Positions 21,302 through 33,992 are shown, counted from the stretch's first letter. The stretch is 40,499 nt of DNA from Apostichopus parvimensis (GCA_000934455.1 KN888110.1:5242-45740), one strand, 5' to 3'. Notes: a model not told the origin generated them from the sequence alone. Numbers and translations: made by a program.

Positions 21302-21643
21302 TTAAAAGGGAGTGAAGACTCTCGCTCAAAGAAACGTCTGATGCCGGTAATCTGACCTAGTTTCAAATGTGGTGTAACAGAAGTGTTAGACACCACCATC
21401 AATCCCAGAAAATACACACACAGCTTGCTACCGTCGGTAATTAGACACTAGTGTACAGTCAATACATGCAGCTACGGTCAATACACACAACACAGTGTAC
21501 ATAGCAGGTTGCATTGACATCTCAGGTCCAGCTAAAGATAACAAGGTATCACATGTCATTACTGTCTGCATTATGTAGCACAGAAAGTTAACTTTTTTCA
21601 GAGGGCGGCAGGCGGTTTGGGGCGAGTCTTCAATGCCTTTAAA
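21302..21643. mobile_element. MITE family B, copy 1
   Basis: The left end TTAAAAGGGAGTGAAGACTC and the reverse complement of the right end TTTAAAGGCATTGAAGACTC are imperfect terminal inverted repeats. The body is about 85-90% alike by eye to 34290-34656, in the same orientation, including TCTGACCTAGTTTCAAATG and CAGCTTGCTACC. This copy lacks about 27 bp present in copy 2 just before CAGAAAGTTAACTTTTTT. It has no coding capacity. Confidence 0.85.
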
Positions 21644-23787
21644 TCTTTGACTTCTGTCGAATGAGATCTTGTGACAAGGTTTTCACATAAAAATCAAACT
21701 TATGACACTCCAAAGGAGAGCAAGTTTTGCATTCTGTTCTACTAATTCTAAATCGCTGTGGAAGGCGACTTGATTTAAAGAGCAAAAATGCATTTTGGCT
21801 AGAATAGTATTTGAACCATGCAGTAACGACCTTGGGCTTACAAGACCTTTAACCCCGCAGTCACTTATTTAAATCCCATTTAGCCAATATTTGTTCCTTT
21901 CCCCTTCTCAGATATAGTTTAAAAACTAAAAAAAAATCGAATTCTTGTTATATTTGAAATGTTAATCATTTACTTCTGGTAGTAGAGTGGACTTTACCTT
22001 ACTGTATTTTTCTCAGAGAAAAGTGAAATGTAAATCATACATGCACTCCTATAAATTACCTAAAGCATGAAAAGTGATTATGATATAAGTAACATGCTAA
22101 ATAGTTAATTTTTGATAGCCTCATATAATTTGACAGTCTTGTGTTTACTCTTGAGACAAACATGCATGAATGCTTACTGGGATATGTGTCACAAAGAGCA
22201 GTCAATGTGTAGATATTTAAATGGTGAACCCTGTAGAGAGGAAACTGCTGGAAGTCTTACAGGAGATAGCAATGAGGAAATAAGCTGTTGGATAGAAGGT
22301 TGCAAACTTGTAATTCAATGAAAGTGATTAATTACTGACAGTACCACTCTCCTAAACAGGAAAATGAATAAAACAGTTTGGGGAACCACGAATAGGATAT
22401 TGGAGATAACCTTATACATATATGTATAGGAATGTCAACAATTTTAAATGGAATGTTTGACTAGTTGACTATCTTATTGGACTAGATGAATTTATTGTGA
22501 TTTGGCCTCTAACTTTGCACCAAGATCACTTTTATATTGTGTGTTTACACTCCAGATATTTTATTTCTTGGTGGATATAGTACAGTAATACTGTACTGCA
22601 GAGTTCATCAACACACCACATGTATTGATCGTTGACTGCTATTAATATCTTTGCAAGTGGTTTACATTTTGTGTGGAAGCTATATTACCATCTGACTAGA
22701 CTTGAGTACCCATCCTAGTCATTCCAGGTTATTGATATAACCCTGAAATACAAAAAAAAATGACCTGCAAACTATCATGGCTTTTCCATTCATGTGGAAA
22801 ATGGTAATATGATTGCAATAGGAAATAGCTGATTTAAATAAAGTCTGTCGTTATCTAGACAGCAAACTTACAATAAAGTTTGAAAAGATAGAAACTGATG
22901 GACTGCATGTTATATTATTTAGCTGAATATAGATTTCATAGCATAATTAATATAATGAGTAATAATGAGCTTACTCTAGGTCTGACCTAGAAAAACCAAT
23001 AGCAGACGTCATTTCAACCATGATGGAGAATGCCAATGTATAATGTGTATATTAAAACTACAACAGATCAAACACACAACTGAGGGATCTTACTATCAAG
23101 ATTTGTGTTACTGTGTTCCATGGGACAATGAAGAATCAACTGTTGAGGAAAATTCCAGCATACTTTCTAATGATTCAAGCAATAAGCTCATAATTATCAT
23201 ATCTTATATGCGTGCATCAGTGGAGTGTTCAGTAGCCTAGAGAAGCAATGATATGTTTGAAGTTTTCAGGCTCGTTATCCAGCTTGCAGTGCTTAGTAAG
23301 TATAAATGTTACATGTTCCCCTTCTCCCCCCCCCCCTCATTTTATCACATGCATGAAATGAAATTTGAAGTACTGAATGTAAAAGTGGTATTTCTTAACA
23401 TTTTTAGTTTGTGATGTGATATATCAATAGATTTTACCCTCAAAGCTACAATATTTACCTGAAAAATACATTTGTCGATGTTTTAACACGTTCTACTGAA
23501 GGCCCCCCCCCCACCCCAAGCTGTATCAGTTTAATTTATAGCTTTGAATCACATCAGGCAAACAATCTAAAAACTTATGGAATCTTCAGAAATTCAAGAT
23601 AGTTGGCCTAGGTGTAATGATTTACATAAATCATGTGGTTTGGCTTATATTCCAGTGTAGGATTACACTGTAGTATGACTAAAGGTTAGTTGGTCAGAGT
23701 GTCTACTTGAAATATATAAAGGTAGGAAGATGATCCTACTGTTCCTTCCTTGAGCCAGCCGTCCTGTGAGTGCAGTATCTTGTTTCA
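21644..23787. other. no convincing gene
   Basis: A strong acceptor-like tract at about 21995-22018 (TTTTTCTCAG) is followed by frames without a good donor. The + strand frames at 22112-22321 and 23043-23240 have no matched splice sites. A C10-type run is at 23327-23336. The sequence is probably intronic or intergenic. Confidence 0.4.
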
Positions 23788-24834
23788 TTAAAGCAGCATT
23801 TTGCGTTGAGTCGCCGTTTTTCTCAATTTTTCCGAATCTATCAAGTTATTATCATAATACAATCACAAAAGACAAAACTAAGACTTTCTCATACTTTTTT
23901 CCCCACAGCGAACGTTAATTAGCAAGTAATTAAGGCTTTTATATGATTCTGAGAAAGTGTCTCCCTGACACATTGAATCATTTAGTATTTATCACATGCA
24001 GCTCTACAAAACCGCCTATTCAAATTCAACCAATCAGTGAAGAGATGTTTATGTATGAGTTGGCGCTAAAAATAGACTCATTCATTGGCATGGTAATCCC
24101 TTGCTGCAAAGCACTACTTAAATCTCCACATGGCCTAGCCAATATGCCTTATTGCATTCCCTTGAGAGACGTTACTTTCCTCTCCTGAAAAACGTTATTT
24201 TCTTCCATGTTGTTAGAGGAGGAAACTAAGGTTTTTCAAGAGAAGAAACTAACGGGCCCCCATTGCGCTACACACATAGATTGTTTAGTGCACAATGCAA
24301 AGCGTGTACATAACGTTATTCAGGCCTAACCAGTGTAAGTCACACACTAATAGATCTGATTGTACTACAGTAACTAGCCTATGTAACACCGAGTGAGAGT
24401 GATACAATATCGTTCTCGCGAATGTTACGTACCGATCGGGTTCTTCTGGTTCCATGACTTTCTCTCTTATGTATCCTTGCTGTTTTATTTTCGCGGAGCG
24501 ACGAATTTTCTTGGGTTTTTAGGGCATCGTATGCAATGAGATATGGCGTAACTTTCCCTTCGCGCGGTACGTACATCTCCTCAGCTGATTTTTGTTTACT
24601 GTTTACCTTGCTATTCAAAGTACCTTGTCCGTTATACATATTCACAAGGTTCCTATAAGTGGGAGGAGTCTATTGAAGTCAAAGATTCAAAATACGCTCA
24701 TCAGAAAATGTCATATTTTTTGCACTTTTCGGAAATAGTTTGAGTTGAAACTTTACAGTTAGCTTAGTTTACGTCATTGGTATAGTATCCTAGTATTGGA
24801 AAATCTCGAGAATCAACGCAAATTGCTGCTTTAA
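23788..24834. mobile_element. 1.05-kb non-autonomous element with TTAAAGCAGCA termini
   Basis: The left end is TTAAAGCAGCATTTTGCGTT and the reverse complement of the right end is TTAAAGCAGCAATTTGCGTT. This gives about 22 bp of nearly perfect terminal inverted repeat, with weaker similarity beyond. TTAA is at both edges. The interior shows no transposase. Its centre (about 24410-24580) is noticeably richer in CpG than the surroundings, with CGCGAA, CGATCGGG, TCGCGGAGCGACG and CGCGCGG. An 88-codon minus-strand frame (24379-24645) overlaps that part, has no recognisable motif, and may be a by-product of the base composition. Confidence 0.7.
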
Positions 24835-25536
24835 GTTCTAAGTGTACTGTATATATACTGAGACAGTTTCAACATTGGTTAACAAAAGCTGTGTGTACAT
24901 ACCATTTCTTTGAGTCTCACATAAACAGTATACTGGCCTATATTTTCAGTAACATCAGATGTGTTTATGAACATTTAGAAAGCTGGAAATCGCAGCTCGC
25001 CATGTAAATGTACATCTTTAACATATTATTGGAACTTGCCGTAAAATAGTTTTCCTTTTAAATAGGAACTATTTTAGTGTTGTATTCCATAGAAGAACTC
25101 TGTTGACAGTAGAAGAGGGTTCAGTAACTTTATTCTAGTAGTAATACCCATCTGTTATTTCTGTGTCCATTACTCCTCACACTAAAGTGCTTATAACTGT
25201 GTCTTACTGATGTAAGTAGTGCCAAAGTTGAGTTTGTTCCGTTTGAAAATTGTTGGATTGGTGTTGACAGGTTGGATCTCCAGAAGATATTCAGTGGATG
25301 CTACATTTGATAATTCATTTATCCAAGAGAAAAAGAGAAAGGTCCTTAAACACTTACTAATTCCACTCTTTCTGAATGGAATTATCCAGGCACCTCCAAG
25401 GTTCATGATGCTATGAATCAGTGATTACTGATTAGCTATGTATGTGCTATTCCTAGGATGTGGCTGCTGTTCTTTTTGTGCCATTCTCAGGTGCGTGTTT
25501 TTGTCCCTTCTGTTACTGTTACTTGTCATTTAGCCT
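24835..25536. other. no gene seen
   Basis: Opposed short frames at 25191-25406 (minus) and 25219-25416 (plus) shadow each other and have no splice or motif support. Confidence 0.5.
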
Positions 25537-25575
25537 TTGAAGAAGATCCTGCTAGGATCGAAACGTCAGGCCAAC
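25537..25575 (+). mobile_element. Penelope-like tag with hammerhead-like motif, copy 2
   Basis: The sequence TTGAAGA-A-GATCC-tgcta-GGATC-GAAACGTCAGGCC matches copy 1 at 14794-14828 almost exactly. Here the first core base is T (TTGA rather than CTGA), while the GAAACGTC side is intact. Both copies are on the + strand and continue with ACTTTTAC-type sequence. The element's wider limits were not resolved, and no coding region accompanies it. Confidence 0.5.
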
Positions 25576-28320
25576 TTACTTTTACCCATTCTCAGGTGGG
25601 CGATTCTATGTGATGTATGGGACAGTTTGGAGAACTTCTTTAATTCACACTCTAAATTGCTAATGATGTTCCATAGTTTTAAATAGTGAGGAGGGAGGTT
25701 GTACCCTAAGTATACTAACTATTATAACAATTAAAGCTTTCAACATTCTTAGTGGGAAATATTTCACAAATAGTGACATTTCATTTGGGACACGTCACGG
25801 ACATACATGACCTTTGGTTTTATTTCAGAAAGTGATATGTTCTGTGAAGTGGCTGTAAATACTCACTTTTGTTTACCTACATTTGCAACATTTACAACAT
25901 ATTGATGTAACTATCAAATGCAAATTTAATCCGAATGAATTTCTCATTGGCAAGGTGGACTTTCATAAACGTACGAGACATTGAAAATGCATGTGGTATG
26001 GGACAATTTGTCCATTCAATTAAAAGAAGGAAAACTGTACAATATTCACTCCCTTTTCCATATTTCTGTGTACATTTAAGCCACAACTTAAGGATCTCTC
26101 TAAAAAATTAGAGTCGTTGTCATTGGTGGGGTATGAGTACATAAATCAACATGTTGCAAGGGAATTAATAAATGCGCCATATGGGATGTTTTATGTACTC
26201 TTAACAGTAGCAGAAAAAATGTAGTTTTGGCGTATCCCTACCCTTCTCTGTGTTTGGTTTCGATGATAATCGTAATCTTTGCATTCATGATATCACGATA
26301 TCTGAAGTAGGGAAGCTTGGACATATCGCATATGTGGTATGTAATTGTACTACATTGAGTACAAGAAGCCTAATGTGGGCGGAGGTCAATGGTCGTTTGA
26401 GTTCACCATGGGTCAAAAAATTGTGAAAATCATGTATTGCACAATATTTCAACAAGGAAAGATGTCGTATTTAGTATGTTGATGTATCACATATAGTACA
26501 AGAAGCCTGTTGTTAAGGTCAAAATGGTCATTTCATTGTGAATTTATTGTTTGTCGCATCACACTGCTTTTCACTGTATTACTAAGATCAAGTATGTTGT
26601 ACACCCTTACTATACATTATGTCAGATTCATGAAGAAAACTGCTCATGTTACATCATCAAAACCACAATGCATTTTTGCATTCTGGTTTGTAATTACATG
26701 TAATCAGTAAAACATGTTGATCTTATCAGTAAATTAGCCAGTTAAAGTCATAAGTGTGTCATTGGTGGGGTGGAATGCAAGAATCAGCATGTGGTAAGGA
26801 ACATAAAAAAAGCATTGTACAGGACAATGTGTCTGTACTTTTCACATAGAATAATGATATGTACAGGGTCTCTATACAATATGTCAATCTATCTCAATGT
26901 TCTCCTATCTCAGTCAAAGGGCAAAATGCAACAGGGGACATTTAGTACTATATTAACTGAACTTTAGAATAGTGTAGATACAGTACTGCATTTTCCAATG
27001 TAGGATTTGATATTTAATCGTGTTCAATCTGCAAGCAGTTGTACAAGTGGTCAGCCCTACAGTGAAGCAGGCATATTCAATCACCCTTGATAATGAAGGC
27101 AAGAAAAGCAATGAAAACTGTGTACTGTAATCAGGACAAGGTTATCAAACAGCAAAGAATCCTTTTTAATAAAACAATTTAAAGATTGTCATTTCTATTG
27201 ATGTCCGTCCCTTTCGCAAAGTAAAAAAAAAAAAATGGCTCTAGTTAATTATATTGATGGGATATTTTATTTTAATTCAAGGTGAATTTTCCATAGTATG
27301 TATTGTGAACTATAAATAGTCATTTTAGTAAGAAAATTTATAATACCAGGATATTTTGATGAAGAATTGAATAACATTCACCATTCAACTTCTTCAAGAT
27401 TAAACTTGTTCTACAGATTTGTTCAGCAGTAAATTTAATGAAATATTGTACATGTAACATAAGAGTTTTAGAGTTAATTGAACTTTGAGGATTAAACATT
27501 GTGTGACTTACATACAGTATAATACAGTCCTGGTTTGTAAACTAAACTAGTGTTGAGTCCAAATTTCAACTGAAGTTCTTGTACAGACAGGTATGTCCTC
27601 TATGACATTAAATTAATTTAATTAATTAATTAATGGTTATTTTTAATAAAAATGGAAGACACTGTGAAGCAACTGTTTGATAGGATTACATGAGGCCTTA
27701 ACGGGGATATGAAAGGAAATGGAATTTCATATAGTTTGATAAGTGCAGATGAAAAAACATTAAAAAAAATGTGTCATACGGGACATAGCAATTAATGGAA
27801 ATTTAGTTAATGACTAATGAGCAAAATACAAATTCCATAAATTTTAGTAAGTGTACTTTCAAATATCAACTATTAATTGCTTTCTGGGATTTTCCTTAAA
27901 TCAAGTGTTACTATGTGTATATTTCCCCCTTTTTCCTATGTATATCAAAATTTATTAATATTAGCAAAACAGACTTTCTCAGCATAAGTAGGCATTTCAT
28001 CATGAAAATTCATTTTTTCTAATACAAACCCTTCAAAAATTAAAAATTAAACTATTTTTACTGGCCAAAATCTACTACTTATCATGTTATGGAATTCTGT
28101 TTAGAAATTGACATTTTAACATCTGTGTGTGCATCTACATGGAATCACCCAGGTGTTTTTACACTTGTACAGCTTCCACATGGATGCATTGCATGTGTAT
28201 CATGGTTCAGTGTGCTTCATCCAATGGTGACTGTATAATGATCTTCATGCTCTGGTTGGCAACGACTATCTATCAATACACCTGTAGGAATTTCTCGTAT
28301 TTAAGGAATTTTTTGGCACA
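25576..28320. other. AT-rich gene-free sequence
   Basis: Intron-like acceptor tracts occur (for example TTTTATTTCAG ending about 25829) but are not paired with a donor in an open frame. A TTAATTAATTAATTAATTAA run is at about 27613-27632. Only short chance frames are present. I see no RNA gene. Confidence 0.5.
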
Positions 28321-28612
28321 TTTGCTTTCAGGCGCATAGCCAAGGTGGGGGCGAAGGGGGTAACCGCCCCTCCCCTCCTCTTGAGAATATTTTTTGTATT
28401 TTTTTTATGATATCGCTAGTAATTTCAAGAATATGCTTAGATGCAACTTACAAGGCCTGGGAAGTGCCATTTCCAGCAATCTGGGAGGCATTTTCGGCCA
28501 AAATTTCTTTGTACGCTTTGCGCCGATCCATGGTGGCGCTACGCTTAGATAGTTTGCCCAACAAGCTTTGCCCCTCCCTTTGCAAATTCCTTGCTAAGCG
28601 CCTGTTTGCTTT
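28321..28612. mobile_element. hAT-type MITE with intact 8-bp target-site duplication, copy 1
   Basis: The element proper is 28329-28604 (276 bp). It starts CAGGCGCATAGCCAAGG and ends in the complement of CAGGCGCTTAGCAAGG. Identical 8-bp direct repeats TTTGCTTT flank it at 28321-28328 and 28605-28612. An 8-bp duplication plus CAG...CTG ends is the hAT superfamily signature. No transposase is encoded. An inner segment (about 28440-28565) is the inverted counterpart of 37645-37745 in the second hAT MITE. The + strand frame at 28407-28655 is a by-product. Confidence 0.88.
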
Positions 28613-29159
28613 CAATTATTTTCCTTTTGAAAATTTGAAGTTTCAATTTCTGTGAGTGCATCAATATTTCAAATTTTATGTGCAAGCATTTTTGATTAAT
28701 TAGTGAGCACTCCTACCCTTCAGAGAACTTTTATTTAATATGAAATTTGTATGATAACGAATTAGATTAACTCAAAGCTATCATGCCGTCTTGGTATAGC
28801 TAATCTGGTATTCATCCTGGTTAATTAATAACTGCCTCTGAGTGTATCTGCAATATATTTTGATGATAGGGTCTGGTAGATACAGTCAATTGAACTGTGA
28901 AATCTTTCGGCATGCAGGACGCATAAATTCTTGAAAATTCATGCATGACCTATTTCTAATAGAAAAAAAAATATTGATGGGTTTCTTTATTCAATAAAAG
29001 TGAATTATTATTTTATTTGTACTGCATGACCTAACTTTCAAATCTATGGTTAATAAAAAATTATTAATTCGTTCTTGATTTTGTCAAAATATTTGTTCTG
29101 AACTACTGCCTTTCATACATCAAGCAGGATGTTGTTTTCTTCAAGTAGAAGGTTTTGAC
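28613..29159. other. no gene seen
   Basis: AT-rich sequence without open frames or repeats that I can support. Confidence 0.5.
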
Positions 29160-29258
29160 TAATGCTCTTCTCAAATGCATAAGCGCCTCGAGCAGTGACT
29201 TTTGTCTGCTGACTTGGCGCTATATAAGTCTCATTTATTATGATTATTATATTAGATA
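29160..29258 (+). mobile_element. possible SINE/LINE 3' tail
   Basis: An inverted pair AAGCGCC...GGCGCT brackets about 32 bp and is followed by ATATAAGTCTCATTTATTATGATTATTATATT. A GCGCTATATAA motif running into a TTATTATT-type tail is a familiar 3' end of short retroelements in marine invertebrates. No target-site duplication was resolved. Confidence 0.4.
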
Positions 29259-31959
29259 TGCAAGCTACAATTGCACTAACATTGTTTTAGAGTTTACTGC
29301 CAAGCAACGTTGATAATTAATGCCAAAAAGCCTTGCCAGTGTATTGATCTTGCATGCATTAGTTGGAAGGTTCTGCCTTTACTTGCATTTCTCATCCTCA
29401 CTGATCATATGTGCACTCAGGAGAGCAGATGACTACATACAGCCTTGTTCCCTTGCTTGACAAGTGATGGGTTATTGTTGGAAATGTGTGGATTTTTCGC
29501 TTGTGACAGCTTGGTGTGAACCCTGGAATGAATAGCATGATGTGTAGTTTCAAACAGGAGGAAAATGAACTCAGAGACATTTTCAATTGAGGGATATTTT
29601 GGACAGAAAAAGTGAAAATAATGAGCTTCTGTTCCGAAGGTGGATTTTAAAAAGGACATAAGGAATGAAGGCCGTGGATGTCGATAGGGCAGAAGGACTC
29701 TTATTGGAAGAACATTCTGTTACATTATTTGCAGATTGGACTACTGTGGGGTGTCTACACATTGTCAGCGATAAGTTAGTGTATTTGGTTAGCTGGCAGA
29801 GCAATAGTAGCATATGGTTCCTTTTGTCCTGTGATATTCTTCAGTTTATGAAAAGTATATTGTTTGTTGTAAAGCAATGATGTGTTGGCTATCATCTGTG
29901 ATGTGGTTCCAAGATTGTTTTTCATGTTAAAACCTTTCAATGAAGTATTTGACACAGTAACATTGCTAACAAGTTGCTATAAGGAGCAGGAAATCTTGAG
30001 GACAATTTTGAGGGAATTATAGGCCTGGTTTCCTTGACAGTAGGTAATTATCATTATCAGAGCAAAAGGTATTTCTTAAAAGTTTTGCTCCTGTATTCAG
30101 TTTAGTGAATTAGCGACACAAATCATTTGGTCAAGTCGGTCACCTGCCTCTCAGATAGGACATATAATTCAATAGTCACGTGGCCACTATGACAATAACT
30201 TTTGAGGACGGACATATGGTTCCTTGATTAAGTGCTGTATATGACAAGTAAGTAACAAGACCTAAACACTATCAGTGTTTTCGCAAGGTTTGGTCCAGTT
30301 TGGCATAGATATTATCCCATGACAATTCTGAGATAACCAGTAGTAACTATCAAGTGATTTCATGGGAAATTAAAGAATATGGTCCTTGTGGATGAAGCTG
30401 AGAATTGGATTTAACAAGCCTGTGCTTATTTTACCTCTAACCAGCCATTTGAAAACTGTGTTCCTCGGAGAATATGCAACGCCAATGCCTCGTGGTAATT
30501 TTTAGAAAATTCTTTTGGGATGAATGGGACAAACCACATGATCAGTTTGCTTGATGGATTATATTAGCGAAAATTGACAAAGTACATACCGGCCTCATCT
30601 CACCGAGGAATGGGATGTTTGGTTGACAGCATGACCCCACCAGGGGTCTTGGTCAATTGGAGGGAATTCATCAAATGGAACTCATATCTCTGAATTTGTA
30701 GTTCATAGAAGTGAAAAGTTGGCAGTCATATGCTGGAAATCTCTTTAATAAATGGTTTATTTGATGTGATTTTGTGTATTGCTTCTGATAATTGGTCAAT
30801 CATGCTGCTGTTTCGAGGAGATTTATTTCCGCTCGGATGAGGATTAAGTTTTTACCCGACACAGGAAAAGCGATCTTTTCATGTTAAATCTAGTAACAGA
30901 ACAACAAACCATGTAATGGTCAAGATCTACAGTACTGTATACTATATGCTGCTAACAAAGACTGTCTGTTGGTTCATTTGTCTGTTCCCTTTATATTGTT
31001 TGACCATCTTTGTTCTATTGTGGAAAATCATTGACCATTTCGGACGGATATCATGCAGTGATTTGATTTCACTAATCTACTGTAAAGCAGCAGCTGTGCC
31101 ATGCAGTGATTCCTACAGTAGGTTTCACATTTATCAAAGAGTGGTGGTAATAGTATGTATGTATATATACTAAAGACCAATTACCATGACTATCAAGCTA
31201 ATACCTGTGCTAGTTTTTTCTCTCATCTTGAATTTCTTTACAATGATATAATACTGTAGCTGTATGTGTACCTTTCTCCAATTGGGGTACAGTTACATAC
31301 ACAGGAGACTTAGAGAGCTGTAAACTTGTAGTTGAGTCTGAAAAATCAGGAGGAAAAAAACTAAATTGATTCGAACTCTTCTATGTATGACCTTTGGCTT
31401 TGTCAGAGAGGAGAGGGATCTGTGAGCTGAATCAAATAAGACAGGTCGTTTCTCCTAGGGCTAATCTTTATTTGCTACCAATAGTGGATCAAAGGAATGA
31501 TAAACAGGGATTGAAAGACAGTGAATGTAACTGCATCAGTTGCCTATAATGTATCAGAACTTCAGGAGTGGTGTTTAATCCTGTTGGAATCTAAATCCTA
31601 TGCACTGCAAAGTATTAAATCTTTTATTGTTAATAAGTTATTAAAATTCTTAGGCTCAGACCACCCGCTTTGACTTTAGACAGATCGCTCTGTCCGTGCA
31701 TTTGACAGAACCTTAAGAGAAGTCACTTTCACTTTTGATGCGATTGACGAAGAATGCCTCCTGGATTGTTCTGCATATAGCTGAGCTGTATCTGGGCTGA
31801 ATACTGTCCGATGTTTGTTTACATATATTGCAGTGATAATTGTGTGTTAATGGGATATTATCAAGACTGTCATGGCGAACCATGAAAAGCAGACATTCGT
31901 CGTTCTTGAACAACGTCTCCAAACTTAGATGAGTGAGCACTGGATGCAGCATATCATAA
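29259..31959. other. no convincing gene
   Basis: Overlapping short frames on both strands around 29398-29880 shadow one another. A minus-strand frame at 31713-31952 (79 codons) has no splice signals that I could pair. The stretch is probably intronic or intergenic. Confidence 0.45.
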
Positions 31960-32068
31960 ATAACATCGGTCAGGGTTCACAGATTACGAATCATGACCTG
32001 GAAATTAGGTAGTTATGATGATTCTACTAGAACGGCGATCTCTTTACTAACGCTAATCACTTGCCAAG

Positions 32069-32181
32069 ATATGGAGGAGTTAAGTATTGGAATGCTTATA
32101 GAGGCTACTTTAGTGATGGGATTAACTATGTATCTTACCCATTGGCTCCTGAAGCCAGTACTGGATGGCATATTTGCTATG
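32069..32181 (+). CDS. candidate exon encoding a membrane segment
   Basis: A perfect TACTAAC branch-point consensus at 32045-32051 lies 18 nt before the acceptor CCAAG|AT. The exon ends ATG|GTAAGT at 32181 in phase 0. It enters with two bases, so it needs one base from the preceding exon. The ATG at 32071 (G at -3, G at +4) could also be a start. It encodes a hydrophobic stretch, LIEATLVMGLTMYLTHWLL, then KPVLDGIFAM. This looks like one transmembrane helix. The phase-0 end joins cleanly to 33993-34079. A longer version from ATG 31993 is also open. I do not recognise the family. Confidence 0.5.
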
Positions 32182-32374
32182 GTAAGTAGTAACAACATGT
32201 GAAGTGTCTTTATATGTGCTGGCCTATAAACGGTTGCATTCTGTGTTAATTTTTACCTGAAAGTACACCTGCTACTATATAGTCCACAAACATGTTACAG
32301 GGAATGACAAATATGTTTTGATGTAACCTTTATAGGTTTTAAAAGTGATAAATATAGAAAATACTATGTTAGTA
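32182..32374. other. start of intron after the membrane-segment exon
   Basis: It begins GTAAGT. No other feature is seen before the 48-bp duplication. Confidence 0.45.
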
Positions 32375-32465
32375 GGTTTGTGGGATACACAATGTTTCCC
32401 ATCTGCTAGGAGTTATGTTACAGGTTTGTGGGATACAACTCGTTTCCCATCTGCTAGGAGTTTCT
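32375..32465. repeat. 48-bp tandem duplication
   Basis: GGTTTGTGGGATACA starts at 32375 and 32423. Both copies continue to TTTCCCATCTGCTAGGAGTT with a few differences. Confidence 0.85.
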
Positions 32466-32881
32466 AAAAGTTAGTTTCCTAGAGGATCTAATCCTGCAAC
32501 TTATTCCTACAAACTGAAGATAATTTAAATAGACAATTCAGTGTCTCAGTTACTAATATGGTAACTAATTTAGGAGTCAAATGTTTGTTGAAATTTGACT
32601 GTGGTTGGGTGACCTTTATTTGACTCTCTAGAACAATTGGGATCAATACTGATCATCGTTAAACAAATACATATCTTAGACAGATTGACAGCTATTTTCC
32701 AATTGTGTGAATATTAAATAGCTTCGTTAGGGTTTTTCTTTGTTGCAACCCAGACCAGAATGGAAGACATTTACCAAAGGAGACTACCCTACAAATATGC
32801 TGAATCAATTAGCATAGTTCATCTGGCTATGTGGCTGTTTAGGCACATGCAGTTATATAATGTTCATAGCGAGTGTAGCAG

Positions 32882-33205
32882 CTTTGTACTCCGCCGGTAG
32901 GTGTGCTTAAAAGAAGCTATCCATGTTCCCTTACGGCAGGTGGTCCAAGCTTCCTATATGCCCTCTCAGACATAAGATGATAACTTTGTACTTCGCAGGT
33001 AGTTGTGCTTAAAAGAAGCTAACCATGTGCCCTAACGGCAGGTGGTCCAAGCTTCCTATATGCCCTCTCAGACATAAGACAGTTGCTTTGTACTTCGCCG
33101 GCTGGTGTGCTTATAAGAAGCTATCCATGTTCCCTAACGGCAGGTAAAAACGGCAGGTACTGGTCCAAGCTTCCTATATGCCCTCTCAGACATAAGACAG
33201 TAGCC
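32882..33205. repeat. 102-bp tandem repeat, three copies
   Basis: Units start CTTTGTACT at 32882, 32984 and 33086 (period 102). Each contains GTGCTTAAAAGAAGCTA and GGTCCAAGCTTCCTATATGC and ends CTCTCAGACATAAGA. The third copy carries a short internal duplication of CGGCAGGTA (about 33140-33155). The unit length is a multiple of three, but in-frame stops in copies 1 and 2 argue against coding. It lies in the intron between 32181 and 33993. Confidence 0.95.
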
Positions 33206-33992
33206 ATCCCTCAGGTATGCATATTGTCATTTTATTTGAACATGTGGTACCACTGTGTTTCTCAGATATATTACTAATGGGTTGCAGGTTAAACTCCAGG
33301 CTGGTGTTAAAAATTTAAGCCCCATTAAATAAAGCGGATTTTGCAATGAAAACATCGACTCTCACTCACAGTTAAAACAACTTGGCCAATTAAGAAACTG
33401 CAGCTTTACAAAGTGTTATGTGGAATGCAGTGAAAGAATATTAAGAAAATATTCCTATCTTGTTACCATGAACGTGTACTGTTCGTAGACAGCATAAGTT
33501 TTACAGTACTTTCAGATTTATCCATGCCATGGAACATGAGTACACACAGCTTAAATGTCGAATGACCTGGGGTTCTATTTATGAACTAAACACAAGATAT
33601 CACCATTAAGTAGCACCAATAATACACATAAGAGCTGGCTATGCCTGAATTGACTGAAATCAAACTGAAAGTGAAGGGTTTTGGCTGTGTCCCATTAACT
33701 TGCCTTTATTTCTCTGATGCCAAAGAAACTATGTTGCTATGCTATGCCAGATAAATGATTCCCTGCTCCACGTTGAAAGCAAAATCCAAAGTACACAAAA
33801 AACTCATCAAATTTAATTCAAATAAATCTCCTCTTGAAATCTTACCAAATTTGTCTCAGCTTCCATTTTGAAATATTTCTTGCATCCATTCAAATATGTG
33901 AGTTTGGATACAGAAGGGATTTTTGATTGAAATATAATTATGTTGTGAAAGAGGTAGAAGCACTACCTTCTCTATAATTACTTTTGCTTCAG
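33206..33992. other. rest of intron
   Basis: No gene seen. It ends in a good acceptor, TACTTTTGCTTCAG, at 33979-33992. Confidence 0.5.

Noticed and set aside
23043..23240. 65-codon + strand frame with acidic then hydrophobic composition
   Set aside because: No matching donor or strong acceptor, and no recognisable motif.
24379..24645. 88-codon minus-strand frame inside the TTAAAGCAGCA element
   Set aside because: No transposase motif. It overlaps the CpG-dense patch and is better described as part of the element.
28407..28655. 82-codon + strand frame
   Set aside because: It lies largely within the hAT MITE and runs across its boundary.
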